A DNA stretch of 64,000 bases from Pseudoalteromonas sp. T1lg88 (GTDB lineage: Bacteria > Pseudomonadota > Gammaproteobacteria > Enterobacterales > Alteromonadaceae). This document shows, piece after piece, positions 56,145 through 64,000 of the stretch (positions within the stretch are counted from its first letter, which is position 1; every line of letters starts with the position of its first letter). The stretch covers positions 183,669-247,668 of the forward strand of contig NZ_PQCF01000031.1 in assembly GCF_002964765.1 (NCBI RefSeq), read 5' to 3'. A model generated the notes under the pieces. It had not been told where the DNA came from. It did no database searches and saw only the letters and a list, made by a program, of their open reading frames with translations. The position numbers and the translations under genes are program-made.

Positions 56145-56930
56145 ATGATCCCCATTTATGTGATTAACCTTAAAGGCAGTGACAATAGACTGCAACGGGC
56201 GACGCAACAACTAACCGCACAAGGGTTAACCTTTGCACGCATTGATGCGGTGAATGGCCGCCAACTATCTGCAGCGCAAAAGCGTGAAGTGGTGGATGAC
56301 AAAGCCAATCGCAACAAGTTCTACCGCCCTTTAAGCGATGGCGAAATCGGCTGTTACCTTAGCCACAAAAAATGTTGGCAAACCCTGCTCGATAGCCAAA
56401 GCGAGTATGCCTTGGTGCTTGAAGATGACTTTTCCCTGGTCGGGGATCTTAAGTCCAGCCTGGCGTCGGTGTTAAATCACAAGTTCCCGGTAGACATCAT
56501 CAAGCTTTGTAATTATCAGGGGCGAGAGCGCACCAACAAGTTCAGCACCGAGCTGGATAACACACACAAATTAGTGATCCATGATAAGCCGTTAAGCGGC
56601 TGCTGTGCCTATGTGATCAGTCGCTTCGGCGCAAAGCAGATGTTGGCTCATGCAAATAAGATTTATCGTCCGGTGGACACGGACATTCAGCATACCTGGG
56701 AGACCGGCGTTTATGTTGGTGCCCTTCATCCCTACCCCATAGCCCAGGACAACTATTTTGACAGCGATATAGCCAGTAAGGGACGAAATAAGCCCAAGGC
56801 CTATCCGCTGCAAAAGCAGTGGCTGGCCTTGCACAATTGGACGCCTGCTTACAGGGCGCGACGCCATTTGGTTGCCCTGCTCAGAAAGCAGGGCCGTAGA
56901 GCTTACCCTATCTCTGCAACCACCGCCTAA
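56145..56930 (+). CDS. Glycosyltransferase family 25 (LPS/LOS biosynthesis type)
   Basis: 261 residues from ATG 56145 (GGAG six bases upstream), beginning MIPIYVINLKGSDNRL, the usual GT25 start. DGEIGCYLSHKKCWQ and the DxD-like VLEDDFSL are diagnostic, and the late CAYVISRFGAKQML segment is conserved. It probably adds a sugar, often galactose, to lipooligosaccharide or an exopolysaccharide. It stands apart from any polysaccharide cluster. Confidence 0.88.
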   Translation: MIPIYVINLKGSDNRLQRATQQLTAQGLTFARIDAVNGRQLSAAQKREVVDDKANRNKFYRPLSDGEIGCYLSHKKCWQTLLDSQSEYALVLEDDFSLVGDLKSSLASVLNHKFPVDIIKLCNYQGRERTNKFSTELDNTHKLVIHDKPLSGCCAYVISRFGAKQMLAHANKIYRPVDTDIQHTWETGVYVGALHPYPIAQDNYFDSDIASKGRNKPKAYPLQKQWLALHNWTPAYRARRHLVALLRKQGRRAYPISATTA

Positions 56931-56953
56931 GTGCGTTTTAAAGGAATAACCCT

Positions 56954-57043
56954 AGGTGTCGGTGCTCTACGCCGACACCTCAACAAAGTTGCATGTGAAA
57001 TAACCAAGACACCCACTTTAAAACAATTTTTAAGGTGGGTGTC
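56954..57043. repeat. Two inverted repeats between convergent genes
   Basis: 56954-56980: 9-bp stem AGGTGTCGG/CCGACACCT. 57008-57043: 16-bp stem starting GACACCCACTT with one G-T pair and a CAAT loop. Neither has a good external U-run, yet they fill the space between the ends of the GT25 and M61 genes, so they probably act as bidirectional transcript ends. Confidence 0.55.
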
Positions 57044-57050
57044 CGCGTAA

Positions 57051-58823
57051 TTAGTCGCCTAATTCAACGCCCATCCAGGCTTTGAATAGCGCCTGTTGCT
57101 GCTGTGTAGGTGCTTTTACCGGCTGTACTTTGGCATCCTTATCATAATCCTGCCCAAGGATAAGGTTCACTTGTTGTAAACGGTCGCGACGAAAAAAGCT
57201 CACCGATACCTTATCACCCGCACTATACGCACTTAAGGTGGTAGCCAGGTCGGTACTGATGCGACGACCATCAATGGCAACGATCAGGTCGCCTGCTGTC
57301 AATCCGGCCTGCCAACTTGCGCCGCCACGACGCACATGATCCAGCTTAAGCAAGCCCTTGTCGGTGCTGGTATTTACATCCAACGAGGCAATCTGTTTAG
57401 CATCTTCAGGATACACGCGCTCCAAGCCCACGCTAGTGAGTAAGGCGTCAAAGTCCAAGTTCATAGGCGCTTCCACATTCTCGGCCCACCATAAGGAGTA
57501 ATCCTGACCGCTCAGCTCGTTCAAGATGGCAATCACGTCTTGCTCATTAAAGCCCTTGGGCAATTTATGCCTGTTATAGAGCTGACGGTGTACATCGCGG
57601 TAGCTCACCTGGCCGTTTGAATCACTCAGGAGTTTTAAATCCAATGCCATAGACAGCAAAGAGCCCTCCGAGTAAATATTGGTGCTGTAGTTGCGACCAT
57701 GATCACCGCCTTGATTGATCCATTTATCAAAGCTGGTATGGGCGGCACTTTGCACCTCACGTCCCGGCGTCTTAAGGTGGGTGTTAATACGCTTACCCAA
57801 GTCCTTAAAGAATTCCTTCTTGGTCATTAAGCCCGAGCGTAGCAAAAGATGATCTTCCAAATAACTAGTGGAGCCTTCCGCCAGCCATAATAAACGCGTG
57901 TAATTCGGCGCGACATAGTCATAGGGCACCATGCCTTCGGGGCGATAGGCTTTAACGTTCCAGGTGTGAATAAACTCATGCGCGGCGGTGGCAATAAAGC
58001 CCAAATAGTCTTCGCGCTTGGCAAACTTATCACGGTGGCGCTGAATAATGGTGGAGTTAAGATGCTCGGTGGCACCACGCGCGCCAGAGGTGGCATGTAC
58101 CATAAACACATAACGCTCATAAGGGTAGTCATCCCAAACCACATGACCGGTTTGTACCAGGGTTTTCAGGTCGGCCACCATCTGTTCGCTGTCGTAGTTG
58201 CCTTCGCCCCAAATAACCAGCTCATAATCGCGGTTATCGACCGAGAAGGAGTGCAGCTCATTGATACCCGTTTCTATGGGTGAGTCCACTAAGACATCGT
58301 AATTTGGAGCAACAAATTGATGTTGGTTCTTGCCCTTGTTCATTCCCGACACCGAGCGCCAGCCCTTAGGTACTTCCAGCTGTACAGTCACAGGCTCATT
58401 GCGCGTCGCCTCGCTGTACATAAAAAAGCCGGAGGCATCGATAAAGGCATGGGTGTCATCAATATGACGGGCACGTAAACCCAATTCATTGGCATAGACC
58501 TGATAACTCAAGGTCACGGCGGTGGGCTCGTTTAAGAAAATACGCCAGGTGCTTTTATCAATTTTTTGCCATTTCAGAGCTTGGCCCTGCGCGTCGGTGG
58601 CGTTGAAGTAACGCACGCCGTTAGCTAAGTTGAGGATGTCGTAACGCCCGGTGCGCCAGGCCGGGAACTTGGCATCTATATGACTTTGCCCGGTTTTGGC
58701 AAAGTTGACACTGACATCACCTAAGTGATGAGCACCCTGGTCGATGGAAATTTGATAATTTGTGGCGGCCTTTGCCACCGAGGAAACCAGCAGCATAGCC
58801 GCCGCAACTAGGATTTTTTTCAC
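57051..58823 (-). CDS. M61-family glycyl aminopeptidase with PDZ domain
   Basis: 590 residues from GTG 58823 (AGG upstream); the frame extends further but the signal peptide begins here (VKKILVAAAML...AKA-ATN). Residues about 25-180 form the family's N-terminal beta domain; the zinc site is HEFIHTWNVK (His, Glu, His) with a following Glu in EGSTSYLEDH; a PDZ domain lies near the C-terminus (HVRRGGASWQAGLTAGDLIVAIDG). A periplasmic metallo-aminopeptidase with preference for N-terminal Gly or Ala in characterised members. Confidence 0.9.
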   Translation of the reverse strand: MKKILVAAAMLLVSSVAKAATNYQISIDQGAHHLGDVSVNFAKTGQSHIDAKFPAWRTGRYDILNLANGVRYFNATDAQGQALKWQKIDKSTWRIFLNEPTAVTLSYQVYANELGLRARHIDDTHAFIDASGFFMYSEATRNEPVTVQLEVPKGWRSVSGMNKGKNQHQFVAPNYDVLVDSPIETGINELHSFSVDNRDYELVIWGEGNYDSEQMVADLKTLVQTGHVVWDDYPYERYVFMVHATSGARGATEHLNSTIIQRHRDKFAKREDYLGFIATAAHEFIHTWNVKAYRPEGMVPYDYVAPNYTRLLWLAEGSTSYLEDHLLLRSGLMTKKEFFKDLGKRINTHLKTPGREVQSAAHTSFDKWINQGGDHGRNYSTNIYSEGSLLSMALDLKLLSDSNGQVSYRDVHRQLYNRHKLPKGFNEQDVIAILNELSGQDYSLWWAENVEAPMNLDFDALLTSVGLERVYPEDAKQIASLDVNTSTDKGLLKLDHVRRGGASWQAGLTAGDLIVAIDGRRISTDLATTLSAYSAGDKVSVSFFRRDRLQQVNLILGQDYDKDAKVQPVKAPTQQQQALFKAWMGVELGD

Positions 58824-59061
58824 TGCACACCTGTTGTCTTGGTAGTTTGCGCGCAGCCTAACAAAGCACCGGTCGCGCCACAAAATTTTGCGTTCAACTG
58901 CCGGAAAACTATTGCCTATTCACCCGAAGACTTTGCCCCTACACAAACCAAAGCCAAGCCATTAACCCCTAAATTTTCGACAAAAACCTGATACATAATC
59001 AGTATTTGCAATAATTATGTTGTACACTGGAAAATATAATAACGAAAAAGGATTGCAGGGC

Positions 59062-59343
59062 GTGTCACTACAGTTTGAGACTATAAAAAGAAAGTCACAT
59101 TCAGCTATTTCAGAACACCAGAGCATAGAAATGACGCGGCAGGAACAAGCCGTCACCCTTGCACAATTTATCGCGAAGTTATCGCTCATCTGCAAAGGAA
59201 TCGCTTGCGAGCTGGATTATCCATTAGCCAGTATTCGTGAGCAGTTGCAGCCCGACGACCGTTTTCAGGAACTCGGTTCCATTATTTCCGAGCTCACCGC
59301 CCGAAAAGCCTTCGGCCACGATTCTTTAGTGGTCAAGAAATAG
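59062..59343 (+). CDS. Small hypothetical protein upstream of ppnN
   Basis: 93 residues from GTG 59062 (AGGA and AGGG upstream); other possible starts are 59017 (ATG, no ribosome binding site) and 59131. Charged and helical, with no signal peptide; SIREQLQPDDRFQELGSIIS could be a coiled-coil or helix-turn-helix end. It lies 25 bases before ppnN in the same direction, so co-transcription is likely. I do not recognise it. Confidence 0.55.
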   Translation: MSLQFETIKRKSHSAISEHQSIEMTRQEQAVTLAQFIAKLSLICKGIACELDYPLASIREQLQPDDRFQELGSIISELTARKAFGHDSLVVKK

Positions 59344-59368
59344 CCAAGTTTAAGTAAAGGAGTAGGCT

Positions 59369-60712
59369 ATGAAAATACAGCTCAACCCAACTGGGGTACT
59401 CAACTTACTTTCGCAATTGGAAGTAGATTTACTGGAACAATCAACCACCGACCGCTATCGGTTGTTTCGCAACTGCGCGTTGGCGGTGCTTAACGTGGGC
59501 AGTCATACCGACTCCAGCGCCGAGATTTATGACAGCTATAAAGACTTTAATATCAGTTTGGTGGTGCGCGAGCGCGGCATTAAAATAGAACTAACCAATC
59601 CACCGCAGACGGCGTTTGTCGACGGTGATATTATTCGCGGTATTCACGAACATATTTTTTCTGTTATCCGTGATATTTTGTTTATTTGTCAAAGACATCA
59701 CACTATGCACGAAGCCGATCCCAGAGCCATCACGCACATGGTCTTTGATATGCTGCGCAATGCCAACGCCCTGGAAGTAAACACCGACCCTAACATGGTA
59801 GTGTGCTGGGGCGGCCATTCCATTAATGAAGTCGAATATCATTACGCCAAGGAAGTAGGTTATCAGCTTGGTCTGCGCGGCCTGAATATTTGTACCGGCT
59901 GTGGCCCAGGTGCCATGAAGGGGCCGATGAAGGGCGCCACCATAGGCCATGCCAAACAAAGGATCTCCAACCCACGTTACTTGGGGTTGACCGAACCGAG
60001 CATTATCGCCGCCGAGCCGCCCAATCCTATCGTCAATGAACTGGTGATCCTACCTGATATCGAAAAGCGCCTTGAGGCCTTTGTACGCGTGGCGCACGCC
60101 ATTATTATTTTCCCTGGAGGCGCCGGTACCGCCGAAGAACTGCTTTATTTGCTCGGTATCTTGCTGCATCCGGAGAACGACAAACAACAATTGCCGGTGA
60201 TCCTCACCGGGCCCGCAGAAAGCCGTGCCTATTTTGATGAAATCGTTACCTTTGTCGGCGATACCTTAGGTCCGGAAGCGCTGGACAAATTCGAGGTGAT
60301 CATCGACGATCCTGCGCTTGTCGCCCGCACGGTGAAACAAAGCATGCAGGATGTGCGCGACTACCGCCGCCAGCATGGCGATGCCTATTATTTCAATTGG
60401 ACGCTGCGTATCGACCCCGAGTTTCAGGCACCCTTTGTGCCCAACCATGACAATATGGCGGCATTGAACTTGCACCTCAACCAACCCAAACAGCAGTTGG
60501 CAGCGAATCTTCGCCGCGCCTTCTCGGGCATAGTAGCTGGTAACGTTAAGGACGAAGGCATTCGCGCCATAGGCCAGCATGGGGTGTTCGAGCTATGCGG
60601 TGACCCTGAGCTTATGGGTAAAATGGATGCCCTGCTTAGCGCCTTTGTGGCTCAGGGTCGAATGAAGCTGCCCGGCAGTGCCTATATACCCTGTTACACC
60701 ATCCAGACTTAG
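59369..60712 (+). CDS. ppnN: Pyrimidine/purine nucleotide 5'-monophosphate nucleosidase PpnN
   Basis: 447 residues; AAGGAG upstream. The LOG-like core has the catalytic GGxGTxxE motif ([14 protein letters not shown]), with CWGGHSIN and [15 protein letters not shown] earlier. It cleaves nucleotides to base and ribose 5-phosphate and is (p)ppGpp-stimulated in E. coli. Followed by xni with 14 bases between, as in related genomes. Confidence 0.95.
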   Translation: MKIQLNPTGVLNLLSQLEVDLLEQSTTDRYRLFRNCALAVLNVGSHTDSSAEIYDSYKDFNISLVVRERGIKIELTNPPQTAFVDGDIIRGIHEHIFSVIRDILFICQRHHTMHEADPRAITHMVFDMLRNANALEVNTDPNMVVCWGGHSINEVEYHYAKEVGYQLGLRGLNICTGCGPGAMKGPMKGATIGHAKQRISNPRYLGLTEPSIIAAEPPNPIVNELVILPDIEKRLEAFVRVAHAIIIFPGGAGTAEELLYLLGILLHPENDKQQLPVILTGPAESRAYFDEIVTFVGDTLGPEALDKFEVIIDDPALVARTVKQSMQDVRDYRRQHGDAYYFNWTLRIDPEFQAPFVPNHDNMAALNLHLNQPKQQLAANLRRAFSGIVAGNVKDEGIRAIGQHGVFELCGDPELMGKMDALLSAFVAQGRMKLPGSAYIPCYTIQT

Positions 60713-60726
60713 GCCCAAACCTGACA

Positions 60727-61530
60727 ATGCAATTATTACTGATCGATGCGCTGAACCTCATTCGGCGCATATACGCCGTATGTGAAAGCCAATACGGTGC
60801 CCATAGTGAACAAGCCATAGAGCAGGCCATTATCCGTGTGGAGCGAGCGTTAGCCAAACTTAAGGCCCAGCACAAGCCCCAGTATGCGTTGGCCGCCTTT
60901 GACGGCGACAGCAGTTGGCGCTATGAGTTTTTCTCTGCTTACAAGGCCTCTCGTAAACCCATGCCCGAGGCACTGAGCAAACAGCTGCCGCGCTTTATGA
61001 ATGCCATTAACGCCCAGAAAATAGCCGTGGTGCGCGCCATCAACGAAGAGGCGGACGATGTCCTCGCCACCTTGGCCGCCAAGGCCAATAAACAAGGTAT
61101 CGAGGTGGTGATAGTCTCCACCGATAAGGGCTACCTGCCACTCATTGAGCAGGGGGTTATGGTGTTCGACTACTTTACCCAAGCCGAGCGTACCGTCGCC
61201 GAGGTGCAACAAAAATACGGTATAGATGCCGCGCGCCTGTGGCAGTATTTCGCCCTGGTGGGCGATAAAACAAATGATATTCCCGGAGTCAGCGGCATAG
61301 GCGCCAAGTCGGCACAGGCACTGCTAAGCCAATATCCCAGCGTCGCCGATGCCCTAAACACTGAGCCCGATGGTAAGATTCAGCAGCTTTTAGCTCGGCA
61401 TTTGCCAGACTATGTACGCGCCTTGGCCCTGGTGTCACTGCGTACAGACATAGATTTGGGTATCTCCTTAAAACAATTACGCCTAAGCGCGGATGCGCCA
61501 CAAATTACGCTGCATACATCGCAAATTTAG
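60727..61530 (+). CDS. xni: Flap endonuclease Xni (exonuclease IX)
   Basis: 267 residues. 5'-3' exonuclease family: LLIDALNLIRRIYAV, FDGDSSWRYEFFSAYKA, EADDVLATLA, VSTDKGYLPL and a helix-hairpin-helix in GVSGIGAKSAQALL. The Xni subfamily lacks some metal ligands of PolA-type domains and has potassium-dependent binding. Weak Shine-Dalgarno; probably translated from the ppnN transcript. Confidence 0.93.
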   Translation: MQLLLIDALNLIRRIYAVCESQYGAHSEQAIEQAIIRVERALAKLKAQHKPQYALAAFDGDSSWRYEFFSAYKASRKPMPEALSKQLPRFMNAINAQKIAVVRAINEEADDVLATLAAKANKQGIEVVIVSTDKGYLPLIEQGVMVFDYFTQAERTVAEVQQKYGIDAARLWQYFALVGDKTNDIPGVSGIGAKSAQALLSQYPSVADALNTEPDGKIQQLLARHLPDYVRALALVSLRTDIDLGISLKQLRLSADAPQITLHTSQI

Positions 61531-61590
61531 CATTGCCAAAATGAACTAGGTATACTGGCCCAAGGTGTTCGGCTTTAAGGGTAAAAACTG

Positions 61591-61983
61591 ATGTGGACTA
61601 AGGTCTTAAAATACATAATTCTCGGTATCGGCGTATATGCGGCAATAGCCACCTTGGTGATGAGCCTGTATAAGGATGATCCCGGCTCCATGGTGTGGCA
61701 AGACAGAGAGGCCTATAACAAACGTTTTATTGCCAAGCTCGACTCCACCTCGCCTATGCATATCGAAGAAGTGCTGGCCACCTTGGGCACCCCAGATCTT
61801 ACCTTTGTAAAGCGCCGCGGTGAGGATATCTACCAGATAGTGTTTTATCGCACCCAGCATGTAAAAGCCGATGGCATTACCACCAAAGACGAGTGCACCG
61901 GGTTATTGTTTAAAAACAAAAAGCTGCTCGTTTGGGGGCAACAGGCCGAGCTGGCCTATGACAAAGTCGACTTACAATCCTAA
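61591..61983 (+). CDS. DUF3192 family protein
   Basis: 130 residues; AAGGG upstream. One N-terminal membrane helix (about 6-25), then a periplasmic domain of about 100 residues (REAYNKRFIAKL; LGTPDLTFVKRRGEDIYQI; TTKDECTGLLFKNKKLLVWG) with a single Cys. The family is found in Shewanella and Vibrio and resembles a BamE/SmpA-type fold in pattern; the function is unknown. Confidence 0.87.
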   Translation: MWTKVLKYIILGIGVYAAIATLVMSLYKDDPGSMVWQDREAYNKRFIAKLDSTSPMHIEEVLATLGTPDLTFVKRRGEDIYQIVFYRTQHVKADGITTKDECTGLLFKNKKLLVWGQQAELAYDKVDLQS

Positions 61984-62291
61984 GCAGGACCAAGGCGAGC
62001 TGAGCACCTAAAATTGTTTGTTCGCATTCTTCCCTATAACTAGATTCAGCCCTTATTTTTAATAGCTGAAAAGCGGCTGAAACCCCCAGTACAATTCATC
62101 TTATTTATAATGGAAATAACATATATTTAAATGCCATATACTGGAAAATTAGGGGTTTAACTGCTATAAATCGCCCTGAATTCTCACGTAAATTTCCGCC
62201 ACCCTCATCAGCTTTCTAATTACCCACAACAGCTTTGTGCGGCTATGCTATTGGTGTCGGACTCATCTATCAGTTTTAAGGAAATTGTTAA
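61984..62291. other. Region upstream of isocitrate dehydrogenase
   Basis: 308 bases without a gene. An AT-rich stretch near 62095-62160 includes TATAAT-like sequences (TTTATAATGG) and probably the icd promoter. No hairpin terminator for the DUF3192 gene was convincing. Confidence 0.5.
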
Positions 62292-63299
62292 ATGGCTAAG
62301 CAAACCATTACTGTCATCAAAGGCGATGGCATAGGTCCCAGCATTATTGATTCAGCTCTGGAAATTCTAAACGCCGCCGGTTGTGACTTTGACTACGAAT
62401 TTGTTGATGCCGGTCTGGCCGCACTGGAAAAAACCGGTGAGCTATTACCGCCAGAGACGCTTGAAGCCATTGAACGCAACAAGATCACCCTAAAAGGCCC
62501 ATTGACGACTCCGGTTGGCGAAGGCTTTACCTCAATCAACGTCACCCTGCGTAAGCAATTTAACCTGTATGCCAATGTGCGTCCGGTTAAATCATTTGCC
62601 GGTACCAAAGCACGCTATGAAGACATCGACATCATCACGGTGCGTGAAAATACTCAGGGCATGTACTCGGGTCTTGGCCAGGTAGTATCGGACGATGGCA
62701 ACGAAGCGGAAGCCATGTCAAAAATCACCCGCGAAGGTGCAGAGAAGATAGTCACTTTCGCTTATGAACTTGCCCGTCGCGAAGGCCGTAAGAAGGTGAC
62801 CGCGGTACACAAGGCCAACATTCTAAAATCGACTTCCGGCCTGTTTTTGAAGGTTGCCCGCGAAGTAGCGGAGCGTTACCCGGATATCGAGTCGGCAGAG
62901 ATGATCGTTGATGCCGCCTGTATGAAGCTGGTTATGAACCCGGAAGAGTTCGACGTAATAGTTACAACCAACCTGTTCGGCGACATCCTCTCTGATCTGT
63001 GTGCCGGTCTAGTGGGTGGTCTGGGTATGGCGCCAGGTGCCAATATCGGTGAAAATGCCGCTATTTTCGAAGCAGTTCATGGCAGTGCGCCGGATATCGC
63101 CGGTAAAAACCTGGCCAACCCAACCTCGGTGATCCTAGCGTCTATTCAAATGCTTGAATACCTGGATATGGGTGAGACCGCAGAGCGCATTCGTGCGGCT
63201 GTGGCCGATGTGATCAAATCAGGTGACCGCACCACGCGCGATCTAGGTGGCGAACACGGCACCACAGACTTCACTGCGGCTGTGATCGAACGCCTATAA
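62292..63299 (+). CDS. NAD-type isocitrate dehydrogenase (isocitrate/isopropylmalate dehydrogenase family)
   Basis: 335 residues; AAGGAA upstream. The short NAD-type form (about 330 residues) rather than the 415-residue NADP enzyme of E. coli. [13 protein letters not shown], the substrate segment [31 protein letters not shown], the catalytic Lys in [29 protein letters not shown] and [18 protein letters not shown] are all present. The S-x-N-V-x-L-R-K substrate loop fits isocitrate or homoisocitrate, not isopropylmalate; no leuCD genes are adjacent. Confidence in the exact substrate is moderate. Confidence 0.87.
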   Translation: MAKQTITVIKGDGIGPSIIDSALEILNAAGCDFDYEFVDAGLAALEKTGELLPPETLEAIERNKITLKGPLTTPVGEGFTSINVTLRKQFNLYANVRPVKSFAGTKARYEDIDIITVRENTQGMYSGLGQVVSDDGNEAEAMSKITREGAEKIVTFAYELARREGRKKVTAVHKANILKSTSGLFLKVAREVAERYPDIESAEMIVDAACMKLVMNPEEFDVIVTTNLFGDILSDLCAGLVGGLGMAPGANIGENAAIFEAVHGSAPDIAGKNLANPTSVILASIQMLEYLDMGETAERIRAAVADVIKSGDRTTRDLGGEHGTTDFTAAVIERL

Positions 63300-63324
63300 C
63301 CCGGCATTCAACATAAAATATCTA

Positions 63325-63348
63325 AGCCAGCGTCAGCTGGCTTTTTTT
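63325..63348 (+). terminator. Terminator of the isocitrate dehydrogenase gene
   Basis: Stem AGCCAGC/GCTGGCT with a GTCA loop and seven T. Confidence 0.87.
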
Positions 63349-63509
63349 CGTTCCAAAATAGGCACAAAAAGCAAGAAATAACCCTAAAAGGCAGATTGAT
63401 ATTCACTATAAGAATATTTTATCCAAAAACCCATTCATCAGGGTTGACATAAGTTGCCCAAAAAACTAACAATAACTAGGTCACCTTTAATTTATATCTA
63501 GGTAATACT

Positions 63510-63572
63510 ATGTCGTTTATGTTGGTTCTCGTGGTTCTACTCGTGGTGGTCTTTAACCAGACTGCGGGGTAG
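63510..63572 (+). CDS. Leader peptide of the ilv operon, Leu/Val-rich
   Basis: A 20-residue ORF starting MSFMLVLVVLLVVVF, with four Leu and six Val codons within ten consecutive positions and no Ile codon. It is followed by a strong terminator and an acetolactate synthase gene. This is the classical arrangement of branched-chain amino-acid attenuation; the lack of Ile codons recalls the ilvBN leader rather than the ilvGMEDA leader of E. coli. Confidence 0.92.
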   Translation: MSFMLVLVVLLVVVFNQTAG

Positions 63573-63597
63573 GCGTGAGCCAACGTCTAGGCTAAAC

Positions 63598-63629
63598 AAC
63601 CCCCGCCCTTATGCGGGGGTTTTTTTTTG
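63598..63629 (+). terminator. ilv attenuator terminator
   Basis: Stem AACCCCCGC/GCGGGGGTT with a six-base loop and nine T, ending ten bases before the synthase start. Confidence 0.92.
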
Positions 63630-63639
63630 AGGAATGAGG

Positions 63640-64000
63640 ATGAGTAAGCAACAATACAACGGCGGTGAGCTGGTTGTCGAAGCACTAAAGGAGCTAGGCG
63701 TTAACTATATTTTTGGTTACCCCGGCGGCTCGGTGCTGGATCTCTACGACGCACTGTTCGAACAAAATGATATCGAACATATCCTGGTGCGCCATGAACA
63801 GGCAGCCACCCATATGGCCGATGGCTATGCCCGCGCCACGGGTAAGGTGGGCGTGGTGCTGGCCACCTCAGGTCCAGGTGCCACCAACTGTGTTACCGGT
63901 ATAGCCACCGCTTATATGGACTCCATCCCCATGGTGGTGATCTCAGGCCAGGTCCCCACTCACCTTATTGGCGATGATGCCTTCCAGGAAACCGATATTG
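63640..64000 (+). CDS. Acetolactate synthase large subunit (3' end outside window)
   Basis: 121 codons are visible to the window edge. GAGG seven bases upstream selects ATG 63640 over an in-frame ATG at 63634. The N-terminal ThDP-binding domain is clear: [18 protein letters not shown], the catalytic Glu in [20 protein letters not shown], and [20 protein letters not shown]. It makes 2-acetolactate or 2-aceto-2-hydroxybutyrate, the first common step of Val, Leu and Ile synthesis. Whether it is the IlvG, IlvB or IlvI form cannot be told from the fragment. Confidence 0.95.
   Translation, partial: MSKQQYNGGELVVEALKELGVNYIFGYPGGSVLDLYDALFEQNDIEHILVRHEQAATHMADGYARATGKVGVVLATSGPGATNCVTGIATAYMDSIPMVVISGQVPTHLIGDDAFQETDI

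Noticed and set aside
1-64000. tRNA, rRNA, CRISPR arrays, insertion sequences or prophage genes
   Set aside because: Looked for on both strands; no cloverleaf, regularly spaced repeats, transposase or phage structural genes were recognised by eye. A tRNAscan or CRISPR search would settle this.

Overview
The window reads as the chromosome of a marine-type gammaproteobacterium, most likely of the order Alteromonadales (relatives of Shewanella, Ferrimonas, Pseudoalteromonas). The grounds are: ycgN, a mltB-like gene, ycgL and minCDE lying next to rnd and fadD; tsaB paired with yoaA; a complete hisGDCBHAFI operon with a His-rich leader; a TonB2-type energy-transducing operon (DUF3450, TtpC, ExbB2, ExbD2, TonB2, TPR); and ppnN-xni. 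No rRNA, tRNA, CRISPR array, prophage or insertion sequence was recognised. Species cannot be named from the sequence alone.

Layout. 1-10 kb: a large secreted S8 subtilase is flanked on both sides by near-identical copies of a small protein with no protease domain that matches the subtilase's own non-catalytic Ig-like plus P-domain module; the duplicated block also carries the tail of an HD-GYP sensor gene, intact only on the right. 10-12 kb: periplasmic solute-binding protein and asd. 12-22 kb (minus strand): a TonB2-type operon followed by an outer-membrane beta-helix lipoprotein and a TonB-dependent receptor; the lipoprotein has a convincing PhoB-type promoter, so I infer phosphate-starvation control of the uptake system. 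The receptor gene carries a one-base frameshift. 22-26 kb: small envelope proteins and a sugar MFS transporter with perfect TGGAACGTTCCA palindromes on both sides. 26-36 kb: ycgN, mltB-like, ycgL, minCDE, a pseudo-esterase, a PagL-like lipid A deacylase, a REP-like repeat, a cold-shock/DUF1294 fusion, rnd, fadD. 36-43 kb: alpha/beta hydrolase, alkaline phosphatase, a PTS EIIC-EAL fusion, tsaB, yoaA. 44-51.5 kb: the his operon with attenuator; hisD has a one-base frameshift. 51.6-62 kb: lipoproteins, methyltransferase, divergent LysR/TDT transporter pair, fasciclin protein, GT25 glycosyltransferase, M61 peptidase, ppnN, xni, DUF3192. 62-64 kb: NAD-type isocitrate dehydrogenase, then a Leu/Val leader peptide, attenuator and the start of an acetolactate synthase large subunit gene cut by the window edge.

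The most interesting items are the subtilase locus (direct repeats of about 1.1 kb bracketing the protease, encoding protease-less copies of its accessory module), the putatively Pho-controlled beta-helix lipoprotein/TonB receptor/TonB2 cluster, an esterase homologue that has lost its nucleophile serine, and paired operators around the sugar transporter. Both frameshifts look like loss of one base from a short homopolymer, so sequencing error must be excluded before calling them biological.
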